64,000 nucleotides of DNA, from assembly GCF_001543895.1 (NCBI RefSeq), contig NZ_JYIJ01000019.1, positions 1,173,501 through 1,237,500 on the forward strand. The letters are read 5' to 3'. The DNA comes from Carbonactinospora thermoautotrophica (GTDB taxonomy: Bacteria > Actinomycetota > Actinomycetes > Streptomycetales > Carbonactinosporaceae). The notes beneath the pieces were generated by a model that saw nothing but the letters and a program-made list of their open reading frames with translations, was not told the origin of the DNA and searched no databases. Both the position numbers and the translations under genes were made by a program. Numbering within the stretch: the stretch's first letter is position 1; each line of letters opens with the position of its first letter. Positions 1 through 9,862 of the stretch are shown piece after piece.

Positions 1-49
1 CTGTCGCCCCACCGTCGTGTTGCCGGTTGGTGCTGGGTGGCACCCTTGG

Positions 50-99
50 CGTCGAGTGTGCGTGTCGTCACACGAGTGTGACGACACGCACACTCGACG
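50..99. repeat. Perfect inverted repeat, palindrome family copy 1
   Basis: Two 24-base arms (50-73 and 76-99) pair perfectly around a 2-base centre. The arm begins CGTCGAGTGTGCGTG and ends TCGTCACAC. The same arm recurs at 54912-54963 and 55329-55376. It has no T-tract and no coding role. The surrounding bases 1-216 hold no other feature I can support. Confidence 0.9.
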
Positions 100-216
100 G
101 TTGGTGGCGTTCCCCCCTGTGCGCGGAACCGGCTTGAGTGCTGCTCACCCGGATTCGCGCTTTGGCAGAGAGTTTTGCCATTTATGAGATCTTCTGAGTG
201 ATCGGAAAGCGAAGGT

Positions 217-351
217 ATGCCTGGTGCGGTTACCCGCGTTAGCGCTGGCCAGCGTGCTCGTCGTGGTCGCGGCGGAAGCTCAAGCGCCCACCCGGACACC
301 GGGAAGATGATCAAGGGACCGGTACCTGGCAGGAAGTTGCCCAAGAGATGA
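217..351 (+). pseudogene. Deleted remnant of colicin-E3-like RNase toxin
   Basis: A 44-residue open frame starts at ATG 217 behind a purine-rich stretch (GAAAGCGAAGG). Its last 22 residues, beginning SAHPDTG and containing IKGPVPGRK, match the extreme C-terminus of the E3-type RNase fold and of the intact paralogue at 24851-25273. At the DNA level the 5' part also resembles that paralogue's signal-peptide region, but read in another frame. The whole linker and catalytic segment (the YWDYTH region) is missing. An internal deletion therefore fused the two ends, and the product cannot be a nuclease. The frameshifted immunity gene follows 13 bases downstream in the same order as at the intact locus. 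Confidence 0.75.
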
Positions 352-364
352 AGGGCTAGATGCG

Positions 365-714
365 GTGACAGAGCACGAACAGGACGAAGACATCTGCTGC
401 GGCGCGGCACGCAGCTACGCGGTTGCCACCGATCCCGCCGACCACTGCTGCGAGACCATGGCGCGGTTCGTCCAAGCCGACGACCTCCCCATGTATTACG
501 ACTGCGTCGCCCGCACCTGGGGGATCGCCTACCCCGGAGACCACTCCATCCAGACGATCTACTACTGCCCGTGGTGTGGCCAGAAGCTCCGGAGTTGGGT
601 GACGAGTGGGTCGCGCGGCTCGAAGCCATGGGGATCGATCCAGGGGACGACGACGCCGACAGGATCCCCGAGGCGTTCCGCAGCGACCGCTGGTGGAAGG
701 AAGCCGGGCTGTAG
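365..714 (+). pseudogene. Frameshifted immunity protein (DUF6980-like)
   Basis: GTG 365 opens a frame with HCCETMARF, then YYCPWCGQKL at about residues 68-77. This is the Cys-rich pattern of small immunity proteins of the DUF6980 type, and it matches the intact copy at 25260-25559. Near base 590 the frame shifts. The homologous tail (DEWVARLEAMG through RSDRWWKEAGL) continues in the neighbouring frame to TAG 712-714. One missing base, by comparison with the AKLPKGLWDEW stretch of the intact copy, explains this. The original frame instead runs on as unrelated sequence to about 796. With the deleted toxin upstream, this is a decayed toxin/immunity locus. Confidence 0.75.
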
Positions 715-861
715 CCCGGCGGCGGGCGGGCTCCCGCGTGATGCTTCTCACGGGCCGGATCGTCTCGCATCACGGACCCGGAGGGGCGTGGCCTGACCGG
801 ATCGGTTACTCTCTTGGCACGCGCACTCGCGTCGTGAGGCGCGTTCACAACCGCATAGGAA

Positions 862-1006
862 CTCATCCAGAGGGGCAGAGGGAACGGCCCGATGAAGCCC
901 CGGCAACCATTCCGGCGTCCGTGACCGGGTTCTCGCAGGCGTATCGCGAGGCCGCGCCGGGACAGGTGCCAATTCCGGCCCGCACGGGGTGTGCGGGAAA
1001 GATGAG
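862..1006 (+). promoter_or_regulatory. SAM-I (S-box) riboswitch upstream of thrC
   Basis: P1 is formed by CTCATC (862-867) and GATGAG (1001-1006). Between them lie the S-box core motifs in order: CAGAGGGA, GGCCCGATGAAGCCCCGGC followed by AACC, then GGTGCCAATTCC and GGGAAAGATGAG. This is the conserved SAM-I layout. The Shine-Dalgarno AGGAGG (1011-1016) begins five bases after P1. Ligand-dependent control is therefore likely to act on ribosome access, though no competing anti-SD pairing was mapped. The logical role is to adjust homoserine flux between threonine and methionine according to SAM level. Confidence 0.9.
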
Positions 1007-1022
1007 GAAGAGGAGGCCTCGC

Positions 1023-2306
1023 TTGGCTACGCCAGCAACCGAAGCGACTACCGCGCGCTCTGTCGGCAAGACTGTCGACCCCTCTCGTTTCGGTCCCGCC
1101 GTCGCGCTGTCCTGTCGCGAGTGCGGCGAGCGGTACGACCTCGGTCCCCGGTACGTTTGCGAGCAGTGCTTCGGTCCGCTTGAGATCGCGTACGAGTTCA
1201 CCGGCGTGACCCGGGAATCGATTGCTTCCGGGCCGCGCTCGCTCTGGCGCTACAAGGACTTGCTCCCGGTGCCCGCCGACGTGGCCGAGCAGGCCAACCT
1301 GGCGCCGGGCTTCACCAAGCTGGTGCCCGCCCGGAACCTCGCCCGAGAGCTGGGCCTGCGCTCGCTGTACGTGAAGGACGACTCCGGCAACCCCACGCAC
1401 TCGTTCAAGGACCGGGTCGTGGCGGTCGCGTTCGCGGCCGGTCGGGAGCTGGGCTTCACCACCTTCGCCTGCGCCTCCACCGGCAACCTCGCCAACGCGG
1501 TGGCCGCCGCCGCGGCGCGGGCGGGCGTGCGCTCCTGCGTGTTCGTCCCGTACGACTTGGAGCAGGGCAAGACGGTGACCACCGCCGTGTACGGCGGGAC
1601 GCTGGTCGCGGTCGAGGGCAACTACGACGACGTGAACCGGCTGTGCTCGGAGGTCGCGGGCGAGGAGCCGTGGGGTTTCGTGAACGTGAACCTGCGGCCG
1701 TACTACGCGGAGGGCTCCAAGACCCTCGGGTACGAGATCGCCGAGCAGCTCGGTTGGCGGCTGCCCGAGCAGGTCGTGATCCCCGTCGCCTCCGGCTCGC
1801 TGCTGACCAAGGTGGATAAGGCTTTCCGGGAGCTGATCAAGCTGGGGCTGGTGGAGGACACCCCGTACCGGATCTTCGGCGCCCAGGCCACCGGGTGCGC
1901 GCCGGTCGCGAACGCGTTCAAGGCCGGGCACGACGTGGTCCAGCCGGTTCGCCCACAGACGATCGCGAAGTCGCTGGCGATCGGCAACCCGGCCGACGGG
2001 CCGTACGCCCTCGACGTCGCCCGCCGTACCGGCGGCGCGATCGAGGACGTGAGCGACCCCGAGATCGTCGAGGGCATCAAGCTGCTGGCCCGCACCGAGG
2101 GCATCTTCGCCGAGACCGCCGGCGGGGTGACCGTCGCGACGCTGCGTAAGCTGCTGGCGAGCGGCCAGTTGGATCCCGACGCCGAGACCGTGGTGCTGAA
2201 CACCGGCGACGGGCTCAAGACCCTCGACGCGGTCGCCCCGACGAGCGGTCCGACCGTGACCATCCGTCCCTCGCTGAGCGCGTTCCGCGAGGCTGGCTTG
2301 GCCTAG
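1023..2306 (+). CDS. thrC: Threonine synthase
   Basis: A 427-residue PLP enzyme converting O-phosphohomoserine to threonine. The N-terminal zinc-ribbon-like segment has LSCRECG and YVCEQC (residues about 24-46). The PLP lysine lies in NPTHSFKDRV, followed by the phosphate-binding ASTGNLANA motif, and SGSLLTK sits mid-protein. I chose TTG 1023 because AGGAGG ends six bases upstream and the frame then begins with a normal leader. An in-frame ATG at 1002 lies inside the riboswitch P1 helix, and the frame stays open further upstream only because of high GC. cysO follows 83 bases downstream. Confidence 0.93.
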   Translation: MATPATEATTARSVGKTVDPSRFGPAVALSCRECGERYDLGPRYVCEQCFGPLEIAYEFTGVTRESIASGPRSLWRYKDLLPVPADVAEQANLAPGFTKLVPARNLARELGLRSLYVKDDSGNPTHSFKDRVVAVAFAAGRELGFTTFACASTGNLANAVAAAAARAGVRSCVFVPYDLEQGKTVTTAVYGGTLVAVEGNYDDVNRLCSEVAGEEPWGFVNVNLRPYYAEGSKTLGYEIAEQLGWRLPEQVVIPVASGSLLTKVDKAFRELIKLGLVEDTPYRIFGAQATGCAPVANAFKAGHDVVQPVRPQTIAKSLAIGNPADGPYALDVARRTGGAIEDVSDPEIVEGIKLLARTEGIFAETAGGVTVATLRKLLASGQLDPDAETVVLNTGDGLKTLDAVAPTSGPTVTIRPSLSAFREAGLA

Positions 2307-2389
2307 GAGCGCTGCGAGATGGACCGAAGCAGTCGAACACGGCGTGTTCGTCGCGCTCGGGTGCGCGACGGGCGCAGCGAGGAGCGAGC

Positions 2390-2665
2390 ATGAGCGTGAA
2401 CGTCCGGATTCCGACGATCCTGCGCACCTACACCGGCGGGGAGGCCGAGGTGAAGGCCGAGGGCGCGACCCTGGCCGAGGTGCTGGACTCCCTGGAGGCC
2501 AACTACCCGGGCATCCGCGCCCGCGTGCTGGACGAGGAGGGGCGGCTGCGCCGGTTCGTGAACGTGTACGTCAACGACGACGACGTCCGCTTCGCCGACG
2601 GCCTGAACACGCCCACCCCGGACGGGTCGAGCGTGTCGGTGATCCCAGCCGTGGCGGGCGGCTGA
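2390..2665 (+). CDS. cysO: MoaD/ThiS-family sulfur carrier, CysO-like
   Basis: A 91-residue beta-grasp protein. It begins MSVNVRIPTILRTYTGG, has FVNVYVNDDDVRF in the middle and ends IPAVAGG, with the C-terminal di-glycine that is thiocarboxylated. The pattern closely follows mycobacterial CysO, which donates sulfur to CysM for cysteine synthesis on O-phosphoserine. The partner genes mec and cysM are not in this window. It follows thrC on the same strand, so it may share the SAM-controlled transcript. A role as MoaD for molybdopterin is less likely because of the CysO-type C-terminus. Confidence 0.85.
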   Translation: MSVNVRIPTILRTYTGGEAEVKAEGATLAEVLDSLEANYPGIRARVLDEEGRLRRFVNVYVNDDDVRFADGLNTPTPDGSSVSVIPAVAGG

Positions 2666-2694
2666 GCCCGCGGGGATCACGACCGTACGACAGC

Positions 2695-2725
2695 GCGGCG
2701 CGCCGGTGGTGCTCCGGCGCGCCGC
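2695..2725 (+). terminator. Stem-loop terminator after cysO
   Basis: An uninterrupted 12-bp GC stem (2695-2706 with 2714-2725) encloses a 7-base loop, 30 bases after the cysO stop. There is no U-tract, as is usual in high-GC actinobacteria. Confidence 0.6.
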
Positions 2726-2814
2726 TGGCTGTTCGCGGCATGTCTGCCCCAGGGTGGCGCGGACCGGATGGAAATCACGGGGTGGGAGCGCGTCATTTTT
2801 GTTCTTGATTCCTG

Positions 2815-2842
2815 TTGCGGAGCGCATCGAGGCGACTACGCT
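2815..2842 (+). promoter_or_regulatory. Candidate promoter of the cold-shock gene
   Basis: TTGCGG (2815-2820) and TACGCT (2837-2842) are spaced by 16 bases, giving a leader of over 100 bases before the cold-shock start at 2962. Long leaders are common for csp genes. The rest of 2726-2961 holds no gene. Confidence 0.4.
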
Positions 2843-2961
2843 CGGCTGCGGTCGATCGTCCGGCGACCTCCGGGCCGCGGGACACCCCAGCTCTTGCTCA
2901 GAGCGTGAACGACCCGGGCCCGCGCGGTGTGGGCCCGACCCCAGCACCAGGGAGTAACACC

Positions 2962-3162
2962 ATGCCTCAGGGCACCGTCAAGTGGTTCAACGCGGAGAAG
3001 GGGTACGGCTTCATCGCGGTCGACGGTGGGGCGGACGTGTTCGTCCACTACAGCGCGATCCTGATGGACGGTTACCGCACCCTTGAAGAAGGACAGCGCG
3101 TCGAGTTCGAGATTTCCCAGGGCGCCAAGGGTCCTCAGGCCGATTCGGTTCGCACGCTCTGA
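2962..3162 (+). CDS. Cold-shock domain protein (CspA family)
   Basis: A 66-residue single cold-shock domain. It begins [18 protein letters not shown], with the RNP1-like KGYGFI and the RNP2-like VFVHYSAI, and ends ADSVRTL. It binds single-stranded nucleic acid in the cytoplasm and melts RNA structure. ATG 2962 is the only start giving the family's usual N-terminus. It is monocistronic: hairpins lie on both sides and groEL has its own promoter. It differs from the two-part cold-shock protein at 46110-46493, which carries a C-terminal helical extension. Confidence 0.93.
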   Translation: MPQGTVKWFNAEKGYGFIAVDGGADVFVHYSAILMDGYRTLEEGQRVEFEISQGAKGPQADSVRTL

Positions 3163-3187
3163 GTCGAGCAACACCGGCAGGCGTCAC

Positions 3188-3234
3188 CGCCGGCCCGGCT
3201 CCGACATCTGGGGAGCCGGGCCGGCGTGCGTTTT
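3188..3234 (+). terminator. Rho-independent terminator after the cold-shock gene
   Basis: A perfect 15-bp stem (3188-3202 with 3212-3226) around a 9-base loop, followed by TGCGTTTT. The T run makes it one of the clearest terminators in the window. Confidence 0.8.
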
Positions 3235-3366
3235 GCGCGCGGAAGGCGCGGTGGCGCGGTCGGGTACGGGGTGTCACCAGGCGCCGCCCGCGGCAGGGGC
3301 TGCTGTTCCGCCGCTGATCAGCGGGGTCGTCGGAGGGAACGTTTGGTACGTTCAGCCGGGCGATGG

Positions 3367-3393
3367 CTTGCACTCGCCGGGGTCGAGTGCTAA
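3367..3393 (+). promoter_or_regulatory. CIRCE operator 1 (HrcA site) of groEL
   Basis: CTTGCACTC-N9-GAGTGCTAA. The right half is a perfect CIRCE half-site and the left half has two mismatches to TTAGCACTC. It overlaps the promoter -35 and -10 elements, so HrcA bound here would block RNA polymerase. Confidence 0.7.
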
Positions 3394-3396
3394 TGA
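3368..3396 (+). promoter_or_regulatory. groEL promoter embedded in the CIRCE pair
   Basis: TTGCAC (3368-3373) and TAATGA (3391-3396) have a 17-base spacer. Transcription would start near 3403, inside the second CIRCE, leaving a leader of about 155 bases to the groEL ATG. Confidence 0.6.
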
Positions 3397-3401
3397 TTGC
3401 G

Positions 3402-5177
<1,776 letters not shown>

Positions 5178-5212
5178 TCGAGCTCGCCGTACGTTCCGTT
5201 GGCATAAGAGCC

Positions 5213-5244
5213 AGGGGCGGGGACCCGGCCGGGTCCCCGCCCCT
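5213..5244 (+). terminator. Terminator hairpin after groEL
   Basis: A perfect 16-bp inverted repeat of G/C with no spacer, 35 bases past the groEL stop. There is no T-tract. Confidence 0.7.
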
Positions 5245-5416
5245 CGGCGTCCTCCGTTTCCTACGCCGACGCCTCCCGGATCGGGCGCTTCTGTTCGGGA
5301 GCAGCGGCGGCTCCGCGGGCGACTCGTCCGCCGACGCAAGCTGCGCTTCTTCGACCGCCGTGCCGCAGGCCGACTTGGACCGACCGGCGTCGAGCCGGAG
5401 CGGTTAGGCTGATCAC

Positions 5417-6154
5417 ATGGGGACGAAGGCCGGCCGACGCGAGGACGTGCGGTTCGACGTGCCGTTGTACACGCAGGCGGAAGCCGCGCGCTACCTCGCC
5501 ATGCCCGAGTCGACCTTCCGCACCTGGGCACGGGGCTACACCCGCCAGCGACAGGGACGTCGCCCGGTCACCGGCGCCCCCCTGGTCACGTACCTGCGGC
5601 CGGCCAACCCGCAGGACCCGTCGATCCCGTTCATCGGTCTCGCCGAGGGCATGTTCCTGTCGGCCCTGCGTCGCGCCAACGTGCCGTTGCAGCAGATCCG
5701 CCCGGCGCTTGAACTCGTCCGGGAGAAGCTGGGTGTCGAGCATGCCCTGGCGAGCAAGCGGCTCTACGTCGTCGGCGCGCAGCTGCTCTGGGAGGTCAGC
5801 GAGTCGAGTGATCTCGACCGTGACGCCCGGTACGGAGCCCGTGACCTCATCGTGCTCAGAAACGGGCAGTACGTGTTTCGACAGGCCGTGGAGCAGTACC
5901 TGCGCCGGATCGAGTACGCCGAGGACGAGTTCGCCCGGCGCGTGCACCTGCCCGAGTACGAGGTGGCCGACGTCATCGCCGATCCGCTCATCAACTTCGG
6001 CCAGCCGTTCTTCCAGGCTACCGGCACACCGATCGAGGCGGTGCTGAGCCGGCACCGGGCCGGGGAGCCGATCGAGGATCTCGCCGAGGACTACGGGCTG
6101 CCGTACGACGAGGTCGTCGAGGTAGTCGAGCGCCACCGGCGGCGGGCGGCATGA
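5417..6154 (+). CDS. DUF433-type antitoxin / DNA-binding protein
   Basis: A 245-residue protein. An N-terminal MerR-like helix-turn-helix segment (YTQAEAARYLAMPESTFRTWARG, residues about 17-39) precedes a helical middle. The C-terminal DUF433 domain is recognisable by PLINFGQPFFQATGTPIEAV and ends in PIEDLAEDYGLPYDEVVEVV. DUF433 proteins are commonly the antitoxin of PIN-like toxins. Here the stop overlaps the start of the PIN-like gene (ATGA), which supports a toxin-antitoxin operon with the antitoxin first and probable autorepression. It is longer than minimal DUF433 antitoxins (about 75 residues) because of the added N-terminal domain. Confidence 0.8.
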   Translation: MGTKAGRREDVRFDVPLYTQAEAARYLAMPESTFRTWARGYTRQRQGRRPVTGAPLVTYLRPANPQDPSIPFIGLAEGMFLSALRRANVPLQQIRPALELVREKLGVEHALASKRLYVVGAQLLWEVSESSDLDRDARYGARDLIVLRNGQYVFRQAVEQYLRRIEYAEDEFARRVHLPEYEVADVIADPLINFGQPFFQATGTPIEAVLSRHRAGEPIEDLAEDYGLPYDEVVEVVERHRRRAA

Positions 6155-6582
6155 TCCGCTCCGACCTCCGGTTGTTTCTCGACCGCAGCGTCGGCACCCG
6201 CAAGGTCGCGGCTGGGCTCCGGGAGCTCGGCATCGAGGTGCAGACGATCCAGGAACGCTACGGGAGCGAAGCACCGCGGGTTGCGGACGTTCGGTGGATC
6301 GCGGATGCCACCGCGGACGGCTGGGTACTGCTCGGTGCCGACCAGCGGATCCGGTACCGGCCGCTCGAAAGACGAGCGCTGTGCCTGTACAAGGCGCGCT
6401 ACTTCGCGTTTCCGCGCGGGGACCTGACCGCTCGGCAGATGGTCGATCGGGTCGCGGCCCACTTGGACCACATCGCACGCATCGCCGTCCACGAACCTGG
6501 CCCCTACGTCTACCACCTCACCGAGTCACGAGTCGTCGCGATGAAGCTTGACTGCGACGAGCCCGATGAACCGCACGCATGA
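6151..6582 (+). CDS. PIN-like domain toxin (DUF5615/VapC45-like)
   Basis: A 143-residue protein, translationally coupled to the DUF433 gene by a 4-base overlap. The acidic residues expected of a PIN-like nuclease appear in LRLFLDRSVG (residues about 6-15), VADVRWIADA, and WVLLGADQRIRYRP, the usual DUF5615-like layout. It is probably a metal-dependent RNase neutralised by the upstream protein. The assignment rests on motif layout and operon context; no substrate can be inferred. Confidence 0.75.
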   Translation: MIRSDLRLFLDRSVGTRKVAAGLRELGIEVQTIQERYGSEAPRVADVRWIADATADGWVLLGADQRIRYRPLERRALCLYKARYFAFPRGDLTARQMVDRVAAHLDHIARIAVHEPGPYVYHLTESRVVAMKLDCDEPDEPHA

Positions 6583-6694
6583 TGCGCGGGCGCTGGTGCG
6601 GCTGGACCCGGGGGAGATGCGTGAACTGGTCGTCGAAGCGTGGCGACGCACCGCGCCTCGGCAACTGGTCGCCGCGTACGACGCCGAGCACTGA
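6566..6694 (+). pseudogene. C-terminal fragment of an MmcQ/YjbR-family protein
   Basis: ATG 6566 opens a 42-residue frame, overlapping the PIN-like gene by 17 bases. It reads ALVRLDPGEMRELVVEAW followed by RRTAPRQLVAAYDAEH, the characteristic last helix pair of MmcQ/YjbR (CyaY-like fold) proteins. The N-terminal two-thirds of that family (about 115 residues) is absent. I read it as a gene remnant left when the toxin-antitoxin module arrived, not as a functional small protein. Confidence 0.6.
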
Positions 6695-6789
6695 CCGCGC
6701 CGGCCCAGGTCCGGATTCGCGACCGTTCCCCGAAGACACCGTCGATACTGTGGAGAGATCGGCGAAGACCGCGTGTATGGGGGGCTCCG

Positions 6790-9510
6790 GTGGGCGATCG
6801 GCGCAGCGATCACGGGCGGAAGCCCCGCTACCGGCGGTTCTTCGCGCGGCTGCGCAGCCGGTGGGTGCTCAGCATGCTGCTGGGCCTGGCGGCGGCGGGC
6901 GCGCAGGTGGCGGGCATCGCCTCGGGCTGGAACGAGGTCCCCGTCGAGGCCCGCAGCGCGATGATCGTGCTGGCCGCGGTGCTCACCGCCATGATGTCGA
7001 TGCTGCCCGGTCTGATCAACTCCGTGCCGAACGGGACTCGGGCGGAGGCGCCCACCGGCCCGGTGCCCCGGCAGTTACCCCCGGTGATCCGGCACTTCAC
7101 CGGGCGCGAGCAAACGATCACCGACATGCGGGCGTACCTGGAGCACACCCGCGAGCTGGGCACGTTCGTGCCGATGATCGTGATCAACGGCAAGGGCGGG
7201 GTGGGCAAGACCGCGCTCGCGGTCCGGTTCGCGCACCTGATCGCCGCCGACTACCCGGACGGCCGGCTCTACGTCAACCTGCGCGGCCAGGAGGAGGGCA
7301 AGCGGGATGACCCGGTGGCCGTGCTGGGCCGGTTCCTGGGCGCGCTCGGCGTGGACGTCAACGCGATCGCGGTCGAGGACCTGGACGACCTGAGCGACCT
7401 GTACCAGGAGCGCCTCGCCGGCCGCCGCGTCCTGGTCGTCTTGGACAACGCCTGGGACGAGGCCCAGGTGCGCCCGCTGCTGCCGCGACACCCGGACTGT
7501 GCGGTCGTCATCACCAGCCGCCGCCCGCTGGCCGGGCTGGTCGACGCGCACCGCGTGCCGCTGGACGTGATCCCGCCCGACGAGGCGGTCGAGCTGCTGG
7601 GCAAGGTAGCGGGCGCGGAGCGCGTCGCCAAGGAGCCCGACGCCGCCCAGGAGATCGCACGCCTGTGCGGGTACCTGCCGCTGGCGCTCTGCATCGCCGG
7701 CGCCAGGCTCCAGGCCCGGCCGCACTGGACGCTCGCTCACCTCGCGGACCGGCTCCGGGACGAGCGCAGCGTCCTGCGGGAGCTGGAGGTCGGCGAGCAG
7801 GCGGTCCGGGCCAGCGTGCACTTGAGCTACGAGGGGCTGGGCAGGCGCGAGCAGCGCGCGTTCCGGCTGCTGGGGCTGGTGCAGGCCGGCTCGTTCGGCG
7901 CCTGGGTGCTCGCCGCGCTGGTCGACTCCGATCTCGCCGAGGCCGAGCTGCTCATCGAGGAGCTGGTCGACGCGCAGCTCGTGGAGGTGTACGGGACGGA
8001 CGCGACCGGCATGACCCGGTACCGGCTCCACGACCTGATCCGCGCGTACGCCCAGGAGCTGGTGCAGCAGGCCTCCAACCGGGAGCGCGACAACGCGGTC
8101 AAGCGGCTGGCCGGCGCGTACCTGACCATGGCCGAGCACGCCAGGCGGGCCATCGAGCCCGAGTATGTCGAACCGGGCACCGCGCAGCGCTGGCGACCCG
8201 GCGACCGGTCGCTGGCCGCGCTCGTCCAGCGCCAGCCGCGGGCCTGGTACATCGCCGAGTGCCCGGGCCTGGCGCGGGTGATCGAGCAGGCGTACGAGCA
8301 CGGCCTGTGGGAGCTGTGCTGGGAGATCGGCAGCCTGCTCTGCACGAACTTCGAGAGCCTGCGCGGGTACTGGGCGGCCTGGCAGCGCACCTTCGACCTG
8401 GCGCTCAACGCGGCCCGCCGGGTGAACAACCGGTACGGGCAGGCGGTCCTGCTCCACGCGCGCGGGGCCTGGTTTCGGGACCAGGACCGGTTCGCTGAGG
8501 CGGGTGGGCAGTTCCGGCAGGCGCTCGGGCTCTACCGGGGGCTGGGCTACCGCAAGGGCGAGGCCGAGACGCTGACCAGCATCGGGGATTCCCTGCGCGC
8601 GCAGGGCCGGTACGTGGAAGGCGAGGAGATCATCCGGCAGGCGTTGGGGCTGTTCCGCGAGCTGGGCGACCGGGCCGGCGAGGGCCGCGCGCTACGCCAC
8701 CTGGGCGGCATCCACCGGTCGCTGCACCGGCTCAAGGAGGCCGAGGCCGATCTGCGCCAGGCTCTCGACATCGCCCGTGAGCTGGGTGATCGGAGCGAGG
8801 AGGCCCGCACGCTGCGCAGCCTGGGCGGCGTGTGCATCCTGCAGCACCGGTTCGCTGACGCGGACGAGATGCTGGAGCAGGCCGTCTGGCTCCTGGAGGA
8901 GCTGGGCGACCAGTCCTGGCGGGCGCGCACCTTGTACACCCTGGCACGGCTGCGCCTGGAGCAGGGCCAGCTCGCCGAGGCCGACGAGCTCCTGGGCGAG
9001 GCGCTGGCCACGTTCGAGGAGTTCCACAACCGCCAGTGGGCGGCCCGGGTCCAGCGCGTCCTGGCCGACCTGCGCCGCAGGCAGGGCCGCCTGGACGAGG
9101 CACGGCTGCTGATCGAGGAGGCGCTGGACACGTTCAAGGCGCTGGAGCTGCGCCTGTGGTACGCGCACGGGCTGCGCGCCCTGGCCCGCGTCGACCGGGA
9201 GCGGCGCGAGTACGCCAGCGCGGCCGAGCACCTGCGGATGGCCATCCATGAGTTCGAGCAGCACGGCGACGACTGGACCAAGGCGGACGCGCAGCGGCTG
9301 CTCGGCGGCATACTACGCGCCCAGAAGCGGTACGCCGAGGCGCGCGAGCTGCTGGACGCGGCGCTGGCGACGTTCCGGGAGTTCGAGGACGGCTGGCGCG
9401 AGCTGAAGACGTTGCGGGAGCGGGCCATGGTGCGGCGCGCCATGGGCGACCGGGCCGGGGCCAAGGAGGACCGGCGCCGGGCCCGGGAGCTGGCCGCCGC
9501 GCTCGCCTGA
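6790..9510 (+). CDS. Membrane-anchored NB-ARC/TPR (STAND) protein
   Basis: A 906-residue protein. Two hydrophobic helices (about 25-45 and 57-76) precede an NB-ARC ATPase with P-loop NGKGGVGKTAL (about 133-143), Walker B RRVLVVLDNAWDE (about 211), the GLPLAL-like YLPLALCIAGARL (about 294) and LHDLIRAYAQEL. Residues about 555-890 are TPR repeats, many reading ALGLFRELGDRAGE-like. STAND proteins oligomerise on sensing a ligand. No effector domain is visible unless the membrane segment itself is the effector. I chose GTG 6790 because the open frame upstream is low-complexity and overlaps the YjbR fragment; a start at 6640 is possible. The gene lies 95 bases after that fragment. Confidence 0.85.
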   Translation: MGDRRSDHGRKPRYRRFFARLRSRWVLSMLLGLAAAGAQVAGIASGWNEVPVEARSAMIVLAAVLTAMMSMLPGLINSVPNGTRAEAPTGPVPRQLPPVIRHFTGREQTITDMRAYLEHTRELGTFVPMIVINGKGGVGKTALAVRFAHLIAADYPDGRLYVNLRGQEEGKRDDPVAVLGRFLGALGVDVNAIAVEDLDDLSDLYQERLAGRRVLVVLDNAWDEAQVRPLLPRHPDCAVVITSRRPLAGLVDAHRVPLDVIPPDEAVELLGKVAGAERVAKEPDAAQEIARLCGYLPLALCIAGARLQARPHWTLAHLADRLRDERSVLRELEVGEQAVRASVHLSYEGLGRREQRAFRLLGLVQAGSFGAWVLAALVDSDLAEAELLIEELVDAQLVEVYGTDATGMTRYRLHDLIRAYAQELVQQASNRERDNAVKRLAGAYLTMAEHARRAIEPEYVEPGTAQRWRPGDRSLAALVQRQPRAWYIAECPGLARVIEQAYEHGLWELCWEIGSLLCTNFESLRGYWAAWQRTFDLALNAARRVNNRYGQAVLLHARGAWFRDQDRFAEAGGQFRQALGLYRGLGYRKGEAETLTSIGDSLRAQGRYVEGEEIIRQALGLFRELGDRAGEGRALRHLGGIHRSLHRLKEAEADLRQALDIARELGDRSEEARTLRSLGGVCILQHRFADADEMLEQAVWLLEELGDQSWRARTLYTLARLRLEQGQLAEADELLGEALATFEEFHNRQWAARVQRVLADLRRRQGRLDEARLLIEEALDTFKALELRLWYAHGLRALARVDRERREYASAAEHLRMAIHEFEQHGDDWTKADAQRLLGGILRAQKRYAEARELLDAALATFREFEDGWRELKTLRERAMVRRAMGDRAGAKEDRRRARELAAALA

Positions 9511-9529
9511 GGCTCGCTGCCGCGGCCCC

Positions 9530-9862
9530 CTACAGATCACCGAGGCGGGCGACCACCGCGCCGTCCTTCTCGCACACCCAGTGCGGGTCCGGGCCGAGTT
9601 CCGGCTCGATCCGCAGCTCGTGGGCCTCCCCGCCGTGCCGCTGGCAGACCGGCCAGCGGACCATGCGGTCCAGCAGCGCGTCCTGCACGTCCTGGGCGGC
9701 CAGCCCGGCCACGTACTGCGCGCCCTCCGGCCACTGCGCGACCCACCAGCGCCGTTCGGTGATCACGTCATCCAGCAGCGACACGACCTCGGCGGTGTCC
9801 GCCCCGTACGCGGCGAGGTCGTGCAGGATCAGCGCGCGGGCGGCGAGCAACGGGTCGGTCAT
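9530..9862 (-). CDS. Conserved hypothetical protein
   Basis: A 110-residue acidic protein, convergent with the STAND gene (20-base gap). It has no signal peptide. It contains WWVAQWPEGAQYVAGLAAQD and, near the C-terminus, WPVCQRHGGEAH and HWVCEKDG, a Cys/His set that could bind a metal. I do not recognise a named family. Regular codon bias and a clean ATG start with no overlaps support a real gene. Confidence 0.6.
   Translation of the reverse strand: MTDPLLAARALILHDLAAYGADTAEVVSLLDDVITERRWWVAQWPEGAQYVAGLAAQDVQDALLDRMVRWPVCQRHGGEAHELRIEPELGPDPHWVCEKDGAVVARLGDL

Noticed and set aside
606..1022. N-terminal extension of threonine synthase to 566 residues
   Set aside because: The extension covers the immunity pseudogene tail and the whole SAM riboswitch; homologues start at the TTG at 1023.
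6579..7310. A 243-residue plus-strand frame overlapping the STAND gene start
   Set aside because: It runs in the wrong frame through the NB-ARC coding region; only the short YjbR fragment in another frame has recognisable sequence.
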